Positions 7,279 to 18,163 of a stretch of DNA of 64,000 nt are shown in pieces. The DNA is from Chitinophagaceae bacterium. GTDB lineage: Bacteria > Bacteroidota > Bacteroidia > Chitinophagales > Chitinophagaceae. Within the stretch, counting starts at the first letter, position 1. Every line of letters begins with the position of its first letter. The position numbers were made by a program, and so were the translations under genes. The stretch lies in NCBI GenBank assembly GCA_947457465.1, contig CANGWB010000006.1, positions 1-64,000 on the forward strand, written 5' to 3'. The notes under the pieces are model-generated. The model searched no databases and was not told the DNA's origin. It worked only from the letters and a program-made list of their open reading frames with translations.

Positions 7279-10167
7279 TCAGCGAATATAAGCAAGACGC
7301 AAAGTTCTCACTCCATCCGGCGATTGCAAACGGATCCAGTACGTTCCAACGGGCAAACCGCGAAGCGATTCCTCCAGCGCAAGCCGATGTGTACCCGATA
7401 CAAAACGCCGATCAGCGACTGTTCGCACTACCACCCCATTGGCATCGATCAACTGCGCCTGTACATTGCCACTACGAGGTAATGCGATCTCGAGCCAGGA
7501 GGGTCCGGCTGCGGGCTGCGGAAATACCTTCGCTGTGAATGAAGAGGCAGGTGTTGGCAGGGCAGGAGCAGCCGTGATGATCGGATTGGTCACATTACGG
7601 TTAACATACACCCGATACTCACCCGGCTGAAGCGTGATGGACTGAGAATTTCCGGTTGCCGAGAATGTCTCCCCGGTAAGATAGTTATACCAAGTGCCCG
7701 AATTCTGGAACGTTACACTCCCTGTCTGCTGCACCACATCAAAGTTGCCGATCACACAAATATTGGACGTATCGGTGGTTACCTGCAACCACTTGAAGGC
7801 ACCACCAAGGTTACGACCGATGCGATTGGAGGTGAAATTGTTTCGGTACCAAGGGTGTGCGCGCAATTTATTCAAGGCTGCAAACACATCATAAACACGA
7901 CGTCGGTTGTTATTTGTCTGATAGTCCCACCGGATCGGCTTATTCGCCGTACGGCAGGAAGCATTGACGGTTCCATCCGGGCAATGATTGATCGAAAAGT
8001 CATATCCCAATTCTCCAAATTGCCAGAGCATCTTTGGACCGGGCATCATGTAAAAGAATGAACCGACCAACTCGATCCGACGCAAGGCTGTATTCAGATC
8101 GCGTATATTATATGCGCCGGATGAATTTCCAAACTGCAGATTCTTGTACATGAGTCTCTCCTCATCATGGCTTTCCATATAGCCGATCAGATGCGGCTGA
8201 TTCCATCCACGAACCGTGAAGAGATTGCCCTCAAAATTCGAATTGGCAACAAACCCCATCGCAGCCTCCTGGTACTGTGAGGTGTTATTTCCCCAGAACA
8301 TCATGCCGTAGTTAGATAACTCAAGCTCCTCACTGTTATCCGCAAAATGTTCGAGGATCACGTAGCTGCCAGGGGATTTTGACATGCAACTGTCGTAGTA
8401 GCGCTTCCAGATGGCCACGCGGCTCGCATCATACGCCCCCCAGGCACCCACATTCGATCCGGAATTGACCTGCGTGAATCCCTTCGACAGATCCCAACGG
8501 AACCCATCTAGTTTATATTCTACGAGCCAGTGTTCGATCACACGGCCGGTGAAATAACGCGTACGCAAACTTTCATGGTTGAAATCATTGAATACATTAA
8601 AGGGATGACGAGCCGTTTCGTTCAACCAGGGATTATTCGCAGCCGGCTGATTCAACGCTGCATTCCAATAAAGTGCCGCCAACGGATTGGCGCCTGTCGT
8701 GTGATTCAGCGCGATATCCATGATCACCGCAATACCATTGGCATGGCAAGTGTCAACGAACTCCTTCAACCGGTTCTTCGTACCATAATATTTATCCGGC
8801 GCAAAGAAATAAGATGGATTGTAACCCCAACTTTCGTTCCCGTCAAATTCATTGAAAGGCATCACCTTCAGCGCATTTACACCCAATCGCTTTAAATAGC
8901 TCAACGTATCACGAAGCGTTTGCCAGTTGCGGTTGGCAATAAAATCACGTACAAGCAATTCGTAAATCACCAGGCTGCGCTTGTCGGGGCGATTGAAATT
9001 CGGTACGGCCCAATTGTAGGCAGGAGGATTGATTTGGAAAATACTGACGATACCTGTAGTCTGTCCGGTCGGATAGGGCTTCGGGTTCGGATACGTGACT
9101 GATGGAATTGATGCATCGTTCCAAGGATCCAATACTTTCTCTGCATATGGATCACCCACACGCAAGGAGCCATCGACCAGATATTGGAATCCATATTCAG
9201 TGCCCGCTGTAAGACCGGTCAATCGGATCCACCAAAAATTCCCGTCGGGCGTCTTGTTCATCACAAAATTGGTCTGCTCCTGCCAGTTGCTTCCCGGAAA
9301 ATCCCCGATCACCGATACACGATTTTTCCCGGGCGCATTCAGCACTAATACCACGGAAGTATTTCCAGCCTCATAATTGATGCCATCGCGTACGCCGGCC
9401 GGCAAGGCTGCCACATTCGGGGCATTGGAAACAAAAAAACGCAACGTATCCGTTCTGGTGCTGCCGAATCGAGTGGCCTCCGCCACAATGGTCTGTGAGC
9501 CAGGGGAATTGAGTGTTGGATTAGCGGAAATGGTGCTGGTATTGGTAGCTGTTTGGATCACTGAACCATTGAGATATAATTTCATGCTCTCGGCAGGCGG
9601 ATTAGCACCATTGGAAATAGCCGTCAGCGAAATGGTTTCCCCCACCTGTTTGTTGATCGGCTCAGGTATGGGTGTGAATGTGGGTTGAAAAGGAGGGTTG
9701 GTGAAACGAGCGGCGACGGTAGTTCCGTAAATAGGAATGTACATGTCACTGCCATCTGTATTGCGCTGTACGGTGTTACCATTTCCGCTTCGGAAGAGTA
9801 TGGCGATCTTCAAAATGGTCTCATTGGCAGGGACACCGTAATAAGCTCGGATGTTGGTGATATCGAATTTCCACTGATTATTCCCCAATGATGTAGCCTG
9901 TAAGGCCGCATTGGTTTGATTGAATGCCTGGTTGAACTTCACATACTTCCAATCATTGGGCGCCGTACTTAAGTTGGTGATCACGCCGGTATGCACATAC
10001 ACGTCAGAAGCCGGAGTGTAATTTAAAAGCCCGAGATTCCCTTTAGTGGCATCCATAGTGATCGAAACATTATCAGATGCCGTGGGAAAGGCCGGCGTCC
10101 AAGTCAAGGTCTGAGCACTCAACAAGGAGACACAAAAAAAGAGGGCGGAAAGGAAGTAGATTTTCAT
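7279..10167 (-). CDS. T9SS-secreted multidomain GH13 alpha-amylase-type enzyme
   Basis: 962 residues from the ATG at 10167. Upstream starts (10185, 10248) are disfavoured because the promoter box at 10198-10205 would leave little or no leader. A signal peptide (MKIYFLSALFFCVSLLSAQ) is followed by a beta-rich N-terminal domain, an Ig-like segment (about 168-246) and a CBM48-like module (about 264-358). The GH13 barrel is at about 400-780. The catalytic set is visible: nucleophile Asp559 in GFRWDLS, acid/base Glu606 in VILEHFAD and Asp668 in ESHDEER. The last 80 residues are a T9SS type A sorting domain. Bacteroides SusG is instead a lipoprotein. It would cut alpha-glucan outside the cell to feed SusCD. 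Confidence 0.9.
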   Translation of the reverse strand: MKIYFLSALFFCVSLLSAQTLTWTPAFPTASDNVSITMDATKGNLGLLNYTPASDVYVHTGVITNLSTAPNDWKYVKFNQAFNQTNAALQATSLGNNQWKFDITNIRAYYGVPANETILKIAILFRSGNGNTVQRNTDGSDMYIPIYGTTVAARFTNPPFQPTFTPIPEPINKQVGETISLTAISNGANPPAESMKLYLNGSVIQTATNTSTISANPTLNSPGSQTIVAEATRFGSTRTDTLRFFVSNAPNVAALPAGVRDGINYEAGNTSVVLVLNAPGKNRVSVIGDFPGSNWQEQTNFVMNKTPDGNFWWIRLTGLTAGTEYGFQYLVDGSLRVGDPYAEKVLDPWNDASIPSVTYPNPKPYPTGQTTGIVSIFQINPPAYNWAVPNFNRPDKRSLVIYELLVRDFIANRNWQTLRDTLSYLKRLGVNALKVMPFNEFDGNESWGYNPSYFFAPDKYYGTKNRLKEFVDTCHANGIAVIMDIALNHTTGANPLAALYWNAALNQPAANNPWLNETARHPFNVFNDFNHESLRTRYFTGRVIEHWLVEYKLDGFRWDLSKGFTQVNSGSNVGAWGAYDASRVAIWKRYYDSCMSKSPGSYVILEHFADNSEELELSNYGMMFWGNNTSQYQEAAMGFVANSNFEGNLFTVRGWNQPHLIGYMESHDEERLMYKNLQFGNSSGAYNIRDLNTALRRIELVGSFFYMMPGPKMLWQFGELGYDFSINHCPDGTVNASCRTANKPIRWDYQTNNNRRRVYDVFAALNKLRAHPWYRNNFTSNRIGRNLGGAFKWLQVTTDTSNICVIGNFDVVQQTGSVTFQNSGTWYNYLTGETFSATGNSQSITLQPGEYRVYVNRNVTNPIITAAPALPTPASSFTAKVFPQPAAGPSWLEIALPRSGNVQAQLIDANGVVVRTVADRRFVSGTHRLALEESLRGLPVGTYWIRLQSPDGVRTLRLAYIR

Positions 10168-10197
10168 GGCAAAGCGTTTGAGCATAAAATGACAAAA

Positions 10198-10205
10198 CAA
10201 ATCTA
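10198..10205 (-). promoter_or_regulatory. -7 promoter element of the amylase gene
   Basis: The minus strand reads TAGATTTG, an exact match to the Bacteroidota consensus TAnnTTTG, 30 bases before the ATG at 10167. No clear -33 element is visible. It decides between the possible amylase starts. Confidence 0.6.
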
Positions 10206-10250
10206 CTGAAAATATGTACTTATTACACATTAGGAGGGAAGAAGACAATT

Positions 10251-10329
10251 AAGACGAAAAGACCAAAAACAAGCAGCCCGGAAAACAATCACAACCTATT
10301 GACTCCTGGTCTACTGGTCTTTTCGTCTT
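10251..10329. repeat. Element B: 15-base perfect inverted repeat with octamer substructure
   Basis: AAGACGAAAAGACCA (10251-10265) is matched exactly by its reverse complement at 10315-10329, with a 49-base loop. Both arms show an 8-base period: on the minus strand the right arm reads GACGAAAA, GACCAGTA, GACCAGGA. It sits between the divergent amylase and ligA genes. Purines are on the left arm and pyrimidines on the right, as in the other elements of this window. Confidence 0.75.
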
Positions 10330-10370
10330 CTCTACACTATCTTTATTACTCCTGTAAATCACTTTGTTGA

Positions 10371-12464
<2,094 letters not shown>

Positions 12465-12467
<3 letters not shown>

Positions 12468-12478
12468 TCAGCTGATCA
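12465..12478. other. 14-base palindrome spanning the convergent ligA and asd stop codons
   Basis: TGATCAGCTGATCA is its own reverse complement. It begins with the ligA stop codon and contains the asd stop codon on the other strand. It could help either transcript end, but it is short and has no T-run. Confidence 0.5.
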
Positions 12479-13478
12479 ATCCCGCTCCGATCATATACTC
12501 CGCGATCTGAACAGCATTGGTGGCCGCCCCTTTACGAAGATTATCAGACACGATCCAGCAATTGAGTGTATTGGGTTGCGATTCATCTCGACGGATACGT
12601 CCCACAAACACCTCATCCCGCTCATGCGCATCCATCGGCATGGGATATTGTTGCGTAGCCGGATCATCCACCACCACCACTCCGGGTGCAGCAGATAAGA
12701 TTGAACGCACGGCACTGAGCTCGAAATCACTTTCAAATTCCACATTCACACTCTCACTATGACCACCCATCACCGGAATCCGCACCGTAGTGGCCGTCAC
12801 CCGAATAGTATCATCACGCAAGATCTTACAGGTTTCCTTCACCATCTTCATCTCCTCCTTCGTATATCCATTATCCTGAAATACATCGATCTGCGGGATC
12901 ACATTCAGATCGATCGGATATTTATACGCCATAGGATAGTCCGATGACTCACCTGCCACCTGCTTTCTTCTTTCCCCTTGCAATTGATCGACAGCTTTTA
13001 CGCCCGTACCGGTTACACTCTGATAGGTACTGACTACGATGCGTTTGATACCGTATCGCTTGTGAAGTGGGTTGAGCGCCACCACCATTTGTATGGTCGA
13101 GCAATTCGGGTTGGCGATGATGAGATCGTCTTTTGTCAATTCATCCGCATTGATCTCCGGCACCACGAGTTTTTTTGTCGGATCCATCCGCCAGGCAGAT
13201 GAATTATCGATCACCGGAATACCCGCTTCCGCAAATTTTGGCGCCCACTCCAGCGAAGTGCTGCCTCCCGCCGAGAAGATGGCTACTGCAGGTTTCAATC
13301 GGATCGCCTCCTCCATGGAAACGACCGGATACTCTGTCCCCTGAAAAGAAATCAATTTTCCAATGGAACGTTCAGAGGCTACGGGAATGAGTTCCGTAAC
13401 AGGAAATTTTCGCTCCGCCAACACTTGTAACATCTTGGTGCCGACCAATCCGGTAGCACCGACCACAGCAACTTTCAT
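12468..13478 (-). CDS. asd: Aspartate-semialdehyde dehydrogenase
   Basis: 336 residues. It reduces aspartyl phosphate to aspartate semialdehyde for lysine/diaminopimelate, threonine and methionine synthesis. Visible features are the N-terminal Rossmann motif VVGATGLVGTKML (residues 5-17), the active-site cysteine Cys126 in NPNCSTIQ, and the GGHSESV segment near 239 carrying the conserved histidine. The gene runs towards ligA and is likely monocistronic. A 158-base gap separates it from the divergent lamin-tail gene. That gap holds a small hairpin GGCCTT-AAGTA-AAGGCC at 13502-13518 of unknown use. Confidence 0.96.
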   Translation of the reverse strand: MKVAVVGATGLVGTKMLQVLAERKFPVTELIPVASERSIGKLISFQGTEYPVVSMEEAIRLKPAVAIFSAGGSTSLEWAPKFAEAGIPVIDNSSAWRMDPTKKLVVPEINADELTKDDLIIANPNCSTIQMVVALNPLHKRYGIKRIVVSTYQSVTGTGVKAVDQLQGERRKQVAGESSDYPMAYKYPIDLNVIPQIDVFQDNGYTKEEMKMVKETCKILRDDTIRVTATTVRIPVMGGHSESVNVEFESDFELSAVRSILSAAPGVVVVDDPATQQYPMPMDAHERDEVFVGRIRRDESQPNTLNCWIVSDNLRKGAATNAVQIAEYMIGAGLIS

Positions 13479-13636
13479 TCGTCCTTGATTTAAAAAGTAA
13501 CGGCCTTAAGTAAAGGCCAATTGGCAAGCATCGTCGCCCGCGAAATTAGCCGCCACCGTTTTTTTCTCCAAGCATTCCGGATTATTCCACTCCCTTTTTC
13601 TTGGAAACGGCCACACCCAACGCTCATTTTTACACC

Positions 13637-15328
13637 ATGCGCCTCTTTCAACTATATCTATTCATTCTTATCAGCTCTCCTCTTCTCGCACAACGTTACG
13701 AGGTAGTGATCCATGAGATCTTTGCAGATCCCGCTCCTTCCGTCGGACTCCCCAATACCGAATGGATCGAGATACGAAACCGCTCCTTCGCTCCGATATC
13801 GTTACAGGGCTGGCGCCTGAGCGATGCCAGCGGACAATCCGGTCCGTTACCCAACATCATCCTTTACCCCGACAGCCTGCTCATTCTCTGCGCCAACTCG
13901 TCCGTTACCGCACTCAGTACGTATGGCCGTTGCATCGGGCTAACCAGTTTCCCATCACTTGATAATGACGGAGAGGTATTGGTACTACGCAATGCTGCCG
14001 GACAAGTCATCCATGCGATCGAATACTCCGTAAACTGGCACACAACCGAATTGAAAAAACAAGGGGGCTGGTCACTTGAAATGATCGATGCCCGACTCCC
14101 CGGATTATTTCAACCCAATTGGGCATCCTCCATCAATAATGCGGGCGGCAGTCCCGGCCAACCGAATTCAATCAGGCGAACATTGATCGATCAAGAACCA
14201 CCTATCCTCAAAAAAGGATATGCACTCGACTCGTCCCGTTTGCTTGTACTGTTTGACGAGGCATTGGATAGTCTAGCGGTCAGCCAAGAGGGATTATTTC
14301 ACCTATCCGACAGCCGGGAAATCGTAGAAGCTAGATGCCTGCCCCCGCTATACGATCGAGTCGAGTTGAGAACGGATTGGCCCTTACTCAAGAATAAAGT
14401 TTATACGCTCACTAATATCGAAGTCAAAGATGTGATCGGTAATGTTTCGGATCGGTCGCAATCAATTCGCATCGGCATCCCCACCATGCCTGATACATCA
14501 GACATACGAATCAACGAGATCCTGTTCGACCCGCCCACCGGCGGATCAGATTATGTTGAACTGTTCCACAAGGGGAAAAAGATCATCGACCTGTCACAGC
14601 TTCACGTTACGAATCGGTCTGTCGGCGGAAGCTTGGGCACCATTCAACGGATCACTTCAGAACCTACCTATTTTTTCCCTGGCGATCATCTGGTGTTAAC
14701 AGCCGATCCGAAGGCATTGACAAGAAATTACTTCGTGCAAGAGCCCGAACTAGTTATGAGAACAGATGCCCTACCCTCACTGCCGGATACCGAAGGAAGT
14801 CTGGTTGTTTTAAATGTACAAGGCATAGTGGTGGACGAACTTCGATACAACGCGGACTGGCATTTCCCCCGACTTCAGTCCCGCACCGGCGTGGCCCTAG
14901 AACGGATCGATCCAAATCTGGCAACACAAAACAGAAACAACTGGCAATCGGCCGCCAGTACAGTAGGATACGGAACCCCAACCCGCCGCAACTCACAATA
15001 CCGATCGTTCATTACATCACAACAAATTGAACTATCCTCCAACATCCTCTCGCCGGATGGGGACGGAAGAGATGATATGCTGCAAATCCGCATTCAGCGT
15101 ACAGAGACAGCTAACCAGATCCGCATCCGAATATATCAAGCATCTGGCGTACTGGTTCGTGAATTGGCAAACCTGGCACTGGTCGGAACGGATACCGTTT
15201 TCAATTGGGACGGACTGGATGAAAAAGGCTTCCCGCTGGCAGCGGGACAATATATTCTGCTATTCGAAATACTATCGGCAAAAGGAATAATCAGTAAAGA
15301 GAAAAAACTGGTTGTAATAGCCCGGTGA
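13637..15328 (+). CDS. Secreted lamin-tail-domain protein with FlgD-like C-terminus
   Basis: 563 residues from the ATG at 13637, which directly begins a signal peptide (MRLFQLYLFILISSPLLAQ). The in-frame start at 13601 would put 12 hydrophilic residues in front. Two lamin-tail domains are visible: one at about 22-135 (VIHEIFADPAPSVGLPNTEWIEIRN) and one at about 290-440 (DIRINEILFDPP). An Ig-like segment lies between them. The last 90 residues (NILSPDGDGRDD...FNWDGLDEKG) resemble the FlgD-Ig/CHU_C domain used for T9SS export or surface attachment. Such proteins are common in Bacteroidota and often accompany extracellular nucleases or adhesins, but no catalytic domain is seen here. Function unknown. 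Confidence 0.8.
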   Translation: MRLFQLYLFILISSPLLAQRYEVVIHEIFADPAPSVGLPNTEWIEIRNRSFAPISLQGWRLSDASGQSGPLPNIILYPDSLLILCANSSVTALSTYGRCIGLTSFPSLDNDGEVLVLRNAAGQVIHAIEYSVNWHTTELKKQGGWSLEMIDARLPGLFQPNWASSINNAGGSPGQPNSIRRTLIDQEPPILKKGYALDSSRLLVLFDEALDSLAVSQEGLFHLSDSREIVEARCLPPLYDRVELRTDWPLLKNKVYTLTNIEVKDVIGNVSDRSQSIRIGIPTMPDTSDIRINEILFDPPTGGSDYVELFHKGKKIIDLSQLHVTNRSVGGSLGTIQRITSEPTYFFPGDHLVLTADPKALTRNYFVQEPELVMRTDALPSLPDTEGSLVVLNVQGIVVDELRYNADWHFPRLQSRTGVALERIDPNLATQNRNNWQSAASTVGYGTPTRRNSQYRSFITSQQIELSSNILSPDGDGRDDMLQIRIQRTETANQIRIRIYQASGVLVRELANLALVGTDTVFNWDGLDEKGFPLAAGQYILLFEILSAKGIISKEKKLVVIAR

Positions 15329-15342
15329 TCCGACATAAAAAA

Positions 15343-15375
15343 GCGGTAAAGCGAATCTATACTCCGCTTTACCGC
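15343..15375 (-). terminator. Terminator between convergent lamin-tail and kinase genes
   Basis: An 11-base perfect stem GCGGTAAAGCG / CGCTTTACCGC with an 11-base loop. On the minus strand it is followed by a run of T, so it mainly serves the kinase gene ending at 15394. It lies 14 bases after the lamin-tail stop and may work in both directions. Confidence 0.88.
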
Positions 15376-15393
15376 CTAAATATGAAAATTGGC

Positions 15394-16317
15394 TTATGCC
15401 AACTCGATATCGAAATTGACCAGCTCTTTGAATTGACGGATACGGTTCTCAATATCAGCTTGATTGATCTCCTTCAAACGAGTGGGACCGAATTTCTCGA
15501 CACAGAAACTCGCCATTGCAGAACCCACGATGATCGCACGTTTCATATTCTCGAAGGAGATGTCGCCGGTTTTAGCCAGATAACCGATAAACCCGCCGGC
15601 GAATGTATCACCCGCACCAGTGGGGTCATAGACCTCTTCCAAAGGAAGTGCAGCAGAGTAGAACACCTGATCTCCATGGAAAAGCAAGGCTCCATGCTCT
15701 CCTTTTTTGATGATCAGATACTTGGGGCCCATCTGCAATATGGATTTAGCTGCTTTTACCAGCGAATACTCACCGGTGAGCTGACGAGCCTCTTCATCAT
15801 TCACCAATAACAGATCCACATAACGCAACACGATCTTGAGCTCGTTCATTGCCGTATTCATCCAGAAATTCATGGTATCCAATACGATCAACTTCGGACG
15901 CTGCTTCAACTCTTGTATCACATTCAGCTGCAGCGTGGGCATGATGTTTCCCAACATTAGAAAATCAGCACCTTGGTATCCATCGGGAATATGCGGATCG
16001 AAATCGGCCAGCACATTTAGGTCGGTGACCAGCGTGTCTCGGCTGTTCATATCGTTGTGATATTTTCCGCTCCAGAAAAAGGATTTCTTATCGGTACGCA
16101 CATCCACGCCGTCCAAATGGACGCCACGGCTACGGAGATCCTCCATTTCCGATTCGGGAAAATCATTCCCTACAATAGAGATTTGTTTGACAGGCTGCAC
16201 GAAATGACTGGCCGCATAGGCAACATAGGTGGCTGATCCGCCGATGATGCGGTCAGTCTTTCCAAATGGGGTTTCAATCGCATCGAAGGCCATGGTGCCT
16301 ACAGAAATCAGGGACAT
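15394..16317 (-). CDS. PfkB-family carbohydrate (or nucleoside) kinase
   Basis: 307 residues, standard for the ribokinase/PfkB family. The N-terminal GGSATYVAYAASHF (26-39) is the substrate-binding glycine motif. The C-terminal signature DPTGAGDTFAGGF carries the catalytic base Asp237 and the anion hole. Substrate cannot be told from sequence; ribokinase, fructokinase, adenosine kinase and others share these motifs. It is transcribed alone, between the terminator at 15343 and the divergent phenylacetate regulator gene 100 bases away. Bacteroidota genomes commonly carry this gene as a conserved unassigned sugar kinase. Confidence 0.85.
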   Translation of the reverse strand: MSLISVGTMAFDAIETPFGKTDRIIGGSATYVAYAASHFVQPVKQISIVGNDFPESEMEDLRSRGVHLDGVDVRTDKKSFFWSGKYHNDMNSRDTLVTDLNVLADFDPHIPDGYQGADFLMLGNIMPTLQLNVIQELKQRPKLIVLDTMNFWMNTAMNELKIVLRYVDLLLVNDEEARQLTGEYSLVKAAKSILQMGPKYLIIKKGEHGALLFHGDQVFYSAALPLEEVYDPTGAGDTFAGGFIGYLAKTGDISFENMKRAIIVGSAMASFCVEKFGPTRLKEINQADIENRIRQFKELVNFDIELA

Positions 16318-16405
16318 AGTTGAATATTATAATGAATAAAGCGCGGCAAACCTACACAAATTATCGATGATACCGGGCGCAAAGTCCTGTCCCCTCGAGG
16401 TTTCC

Positions 16406-16413
16406 TATATTTG
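16406..16413 (+). promoter_or_regulatory. -7 promoter element of the TetR-paaE unit, near-leaderless
   Basis: TATATTTG matches TAnnTTTG exactly and ends only 4 bases before the ATG at 16418. Transcription would start at or next to the start codon. The box lies inside a small inverted repeat GTTTC-N8-GAAAC (16400-16417), a possible autoregulatory site. Confidence 0.6.
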
Positions 16414-16417
16414 AAAC

Positions 16418-17011
16418 ATGAAAAAGACTGTGCGGAAAAAAGCATCGAAAAAAGGTCTGATCCTTCTGAAAGCAGCCACCATGTTTCGGGAGCGCGGATT
16501 CGCCGCCTCCTCCATGCGCGACCTGGCTGAAACCGTCGGCATCGAAGCTGCCAGCCTCTACAACCATATCCGATCCAAAAACGAGATCCTGGAATCCATC
16601 TGCTTCGAAGTGGCCAACCTCTTCAATGAAAAATTACAGGAGGTGGAATCAAACCGTCAAAGCACCATCAACAAGATCGAATCGATCCTGCGCTTCCACA
16701 TTGAGCAAATGATCGACAATTACGAAAAGGTAATCGTGTGCGACCGGGAATGGCGCCATCTCGATGAGCCCTTCCGCTCCAACTTCCAAAGCCAACGCCG
16801 CAGCTACCGCAAACGCTTTGCCGCGATCCTAGAAGAAGGGATCGCCAAAGGGGAGATCCGACGAATCGATGCCCCCACTGCCGTGCTGGTCATGCTGCAC
16901 GCCGTAAATGGTATCGAGTCTTGGCACCGCAGTAAAACCAAGATCAGTGCCGATGAACTTTCCAATCACATGATCCGAATCCTAATCGACGGCCTCCGTA
17001 AAGCTTCCTGA
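16418..17011 (+). CDS. TetR-family regulator, probable phenylacetate-pathway repressor
   Basis: 197 residues. The N-terminal helix-turn-helix is clear (AATMFRERGFAASSMRDLA, then VGIEAASLYNHIRSKNEIL, about 20-60). The C-terminal helical ligand domain resembles the KstR2/PaaR-like group, which respond to acyl-CoA esters. Its stop overlaps the paaE start (TGATG), so the two are translationally coupled, and it heads the phenylacetate cluster. In Thermus and others a TetR protein, PaaR, is derepressed by phenylacetyl-CoA. The same role here is inferred from position. Confidence 0.82.
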   Translation: MKKTVRKKASKKGLILLKAATMFRERGFAASSMRDLAETVGIEAASLYNHIRSKNEILESICFEVANLFNEKLQEVESNRQSTINKIESILRFHIEQMIDNYEKVIVCDREWRHLDEPFRSNFQSQRRSYRKRFAAILEEGIAKGEIRRIDAPTAVLVMLHAVNGIESWHRSKTKISADELSNHMIRILIDGLRKAS

Positions 17012-18093
17012 TGGCAACCCATTTTCACGCCCTTCCCATCCTCTCCATACAAGAGGAAACAGCCGATTGCATTTCTGTTGAGATCGAAGTGCCGAAAGAT
17101 CTGCAGACCGAATTCAATTACTTACCCGGACAATACCTCACCTTCCGCACGGGCATCGATGGTGAAGAAGTTCGTCGCTCCTATTCCCTCTGCAGCGCAC
17201 CCCACGAAAACAAATGGACCGTTGCGATAAAGAAGATCGAGGATGGAAAATTTTCAAACTATGCACACGGCACACTAAAAAAAGGTGATCTCATCGATGT
17301 CATGCCTCCGATGGGAAAATTTCATCCGGCGCTACAAGCCGACAACCAAAAACATTATCTCGCGATCGCCGCCGGTAGCGGTATCACCCCCGTACTTTCC
17401 ATTCTGAAATCGGTGCTTCACTCCGAACCGAACAGTCGATTCACCCTGATATACGGAAACCGCGACCGCCAATCCATCATCTTCTTCGAAGAATTGGAGG
17501 GCTGGAAAAACAAATTCCTAGGACGACTGCAAATCATTCACATTCTCAGCCGCGAACGAACCGACAGCGACATTAACGAAGGACGGATCGACGCAACCAA
17601 AATGGAACGACTGGCCGCATTGATCGACTATAAAAGCGTTGATGACTGTTACCTCTGCGGACCGGAAGCTATGATCGAAACAGCCCGACAAACACTTCCA
17701 ACCCTCGGCATCGCCTCCGAAAAAATTCATTTCGAACTTTTCACTACCGCGGCTCAGCAGAAACGATCTGATAAAAAATCGACCAACGACTCCGAAACAC
17801 TCGGCCCCCAAAGCATCGTCACCCTCCGTGTCGATGGCAGAGCCGTTGATGTGAACATCCCCCTCGGAGGATCCCAAACCATCCTGGATGCCGCCCTGAA
17901 ACAAGGCGCGGATCTGCCCTATGCCTGCAAAGGCGGTATGTGCTGCACCTGTAAGGCCAAATTGGTTGAGGGTGAAGCATCCATGGAAGTTAACTGGGGA
18001 CTGGAGGATGAAGAGGTTCAACAAGGATTCATCCTGACCTGCCAGGCCATTCCCACCAGCGAAAAACTCGTGGTAGACTTCGACGCGAAATAG
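17011..18093 (+). CDS. paaE: Phenylacetyl-CoA epoxidase reductase subunit PaaE
   Basis: 360 residues. It passes electrons from NADPH through FAD and a 2Fe-2S centre to the PaaA di-iron site. The FAD motif is RRSYS (55-59), the nucleotide-binding motif is GSGITP (122-127), and CGPEAM lies near 216. The C-terminal plant-type ferredoxin domain has ligands Cys306, Cys311, Cys314 and Cys344 (CKGGMCCTC). It overlaps the regulator stop by one base. Here paaE comes first, ahead of paaABCD and separated from paaA by 70 bases with a separate promoter. In the classic E. coli order it comes last (paaABCDE). Confidence 0.95.
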   Translation: MATHFHALPILSIQEETADCISVEIEVPKDLQTEFNYLPGQYLTFRTGIDGEEVRRSYSLCSAPHENKWTVAIKKIEDGKFSNYAHGTLKKGDLIDVMPPMGKFHPALQADNQKHYLAIAAGSGITPVLSILKSVLHSEPNSRFTLIYGNRDRQSIIFFEELEGWKNKFLGRLQIIHILSRERTDSDINEGRIDATKMERLAALIDYKSVDDCYLCGPEAMIETARQTLPTLGIASEKIHFELFTTAAQQKRSDKKSTNDSETLGPQSIVTLRVDGRAVDVNIPLGGSQTILDAALKQGADLPYACKGGMCCTCKAKLVEGEASMEVNWGLEDEEVQQGFILTCQAIPTSEKLVVDFDAK

Positions 18094-18137
18094 CCCGAAA
18101 CAACTCCACAATTTTCCAAACAGCCGTTCGGATTGAT

Positions 18138-18145
18138 TAAATTTG
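18138..18145 (+). promoter_or_regulatory. -7 promoter element of paaABCDGIY
   Basis: TAAATTTG is an exact TAnnTTTG match, 18 bases before the paaA ATG in the 70-base gap after paaE. It suggests the catalytic subunits have a promoter of their own beside read-through from the TetR promoter. Confidence 0.55.
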
Positions 18146-18163
18146 TCCGGTTAAACCCTTCCT

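Noticed and set aside
13502-13518. Hairpin GGCCTT-AAGTA-AAGGCC upstream of asd as a terminator or operator
   Set aside because: Short stem, no T-run, and located at the 5-prime side of both flanking genes; nothing ties it to a function.
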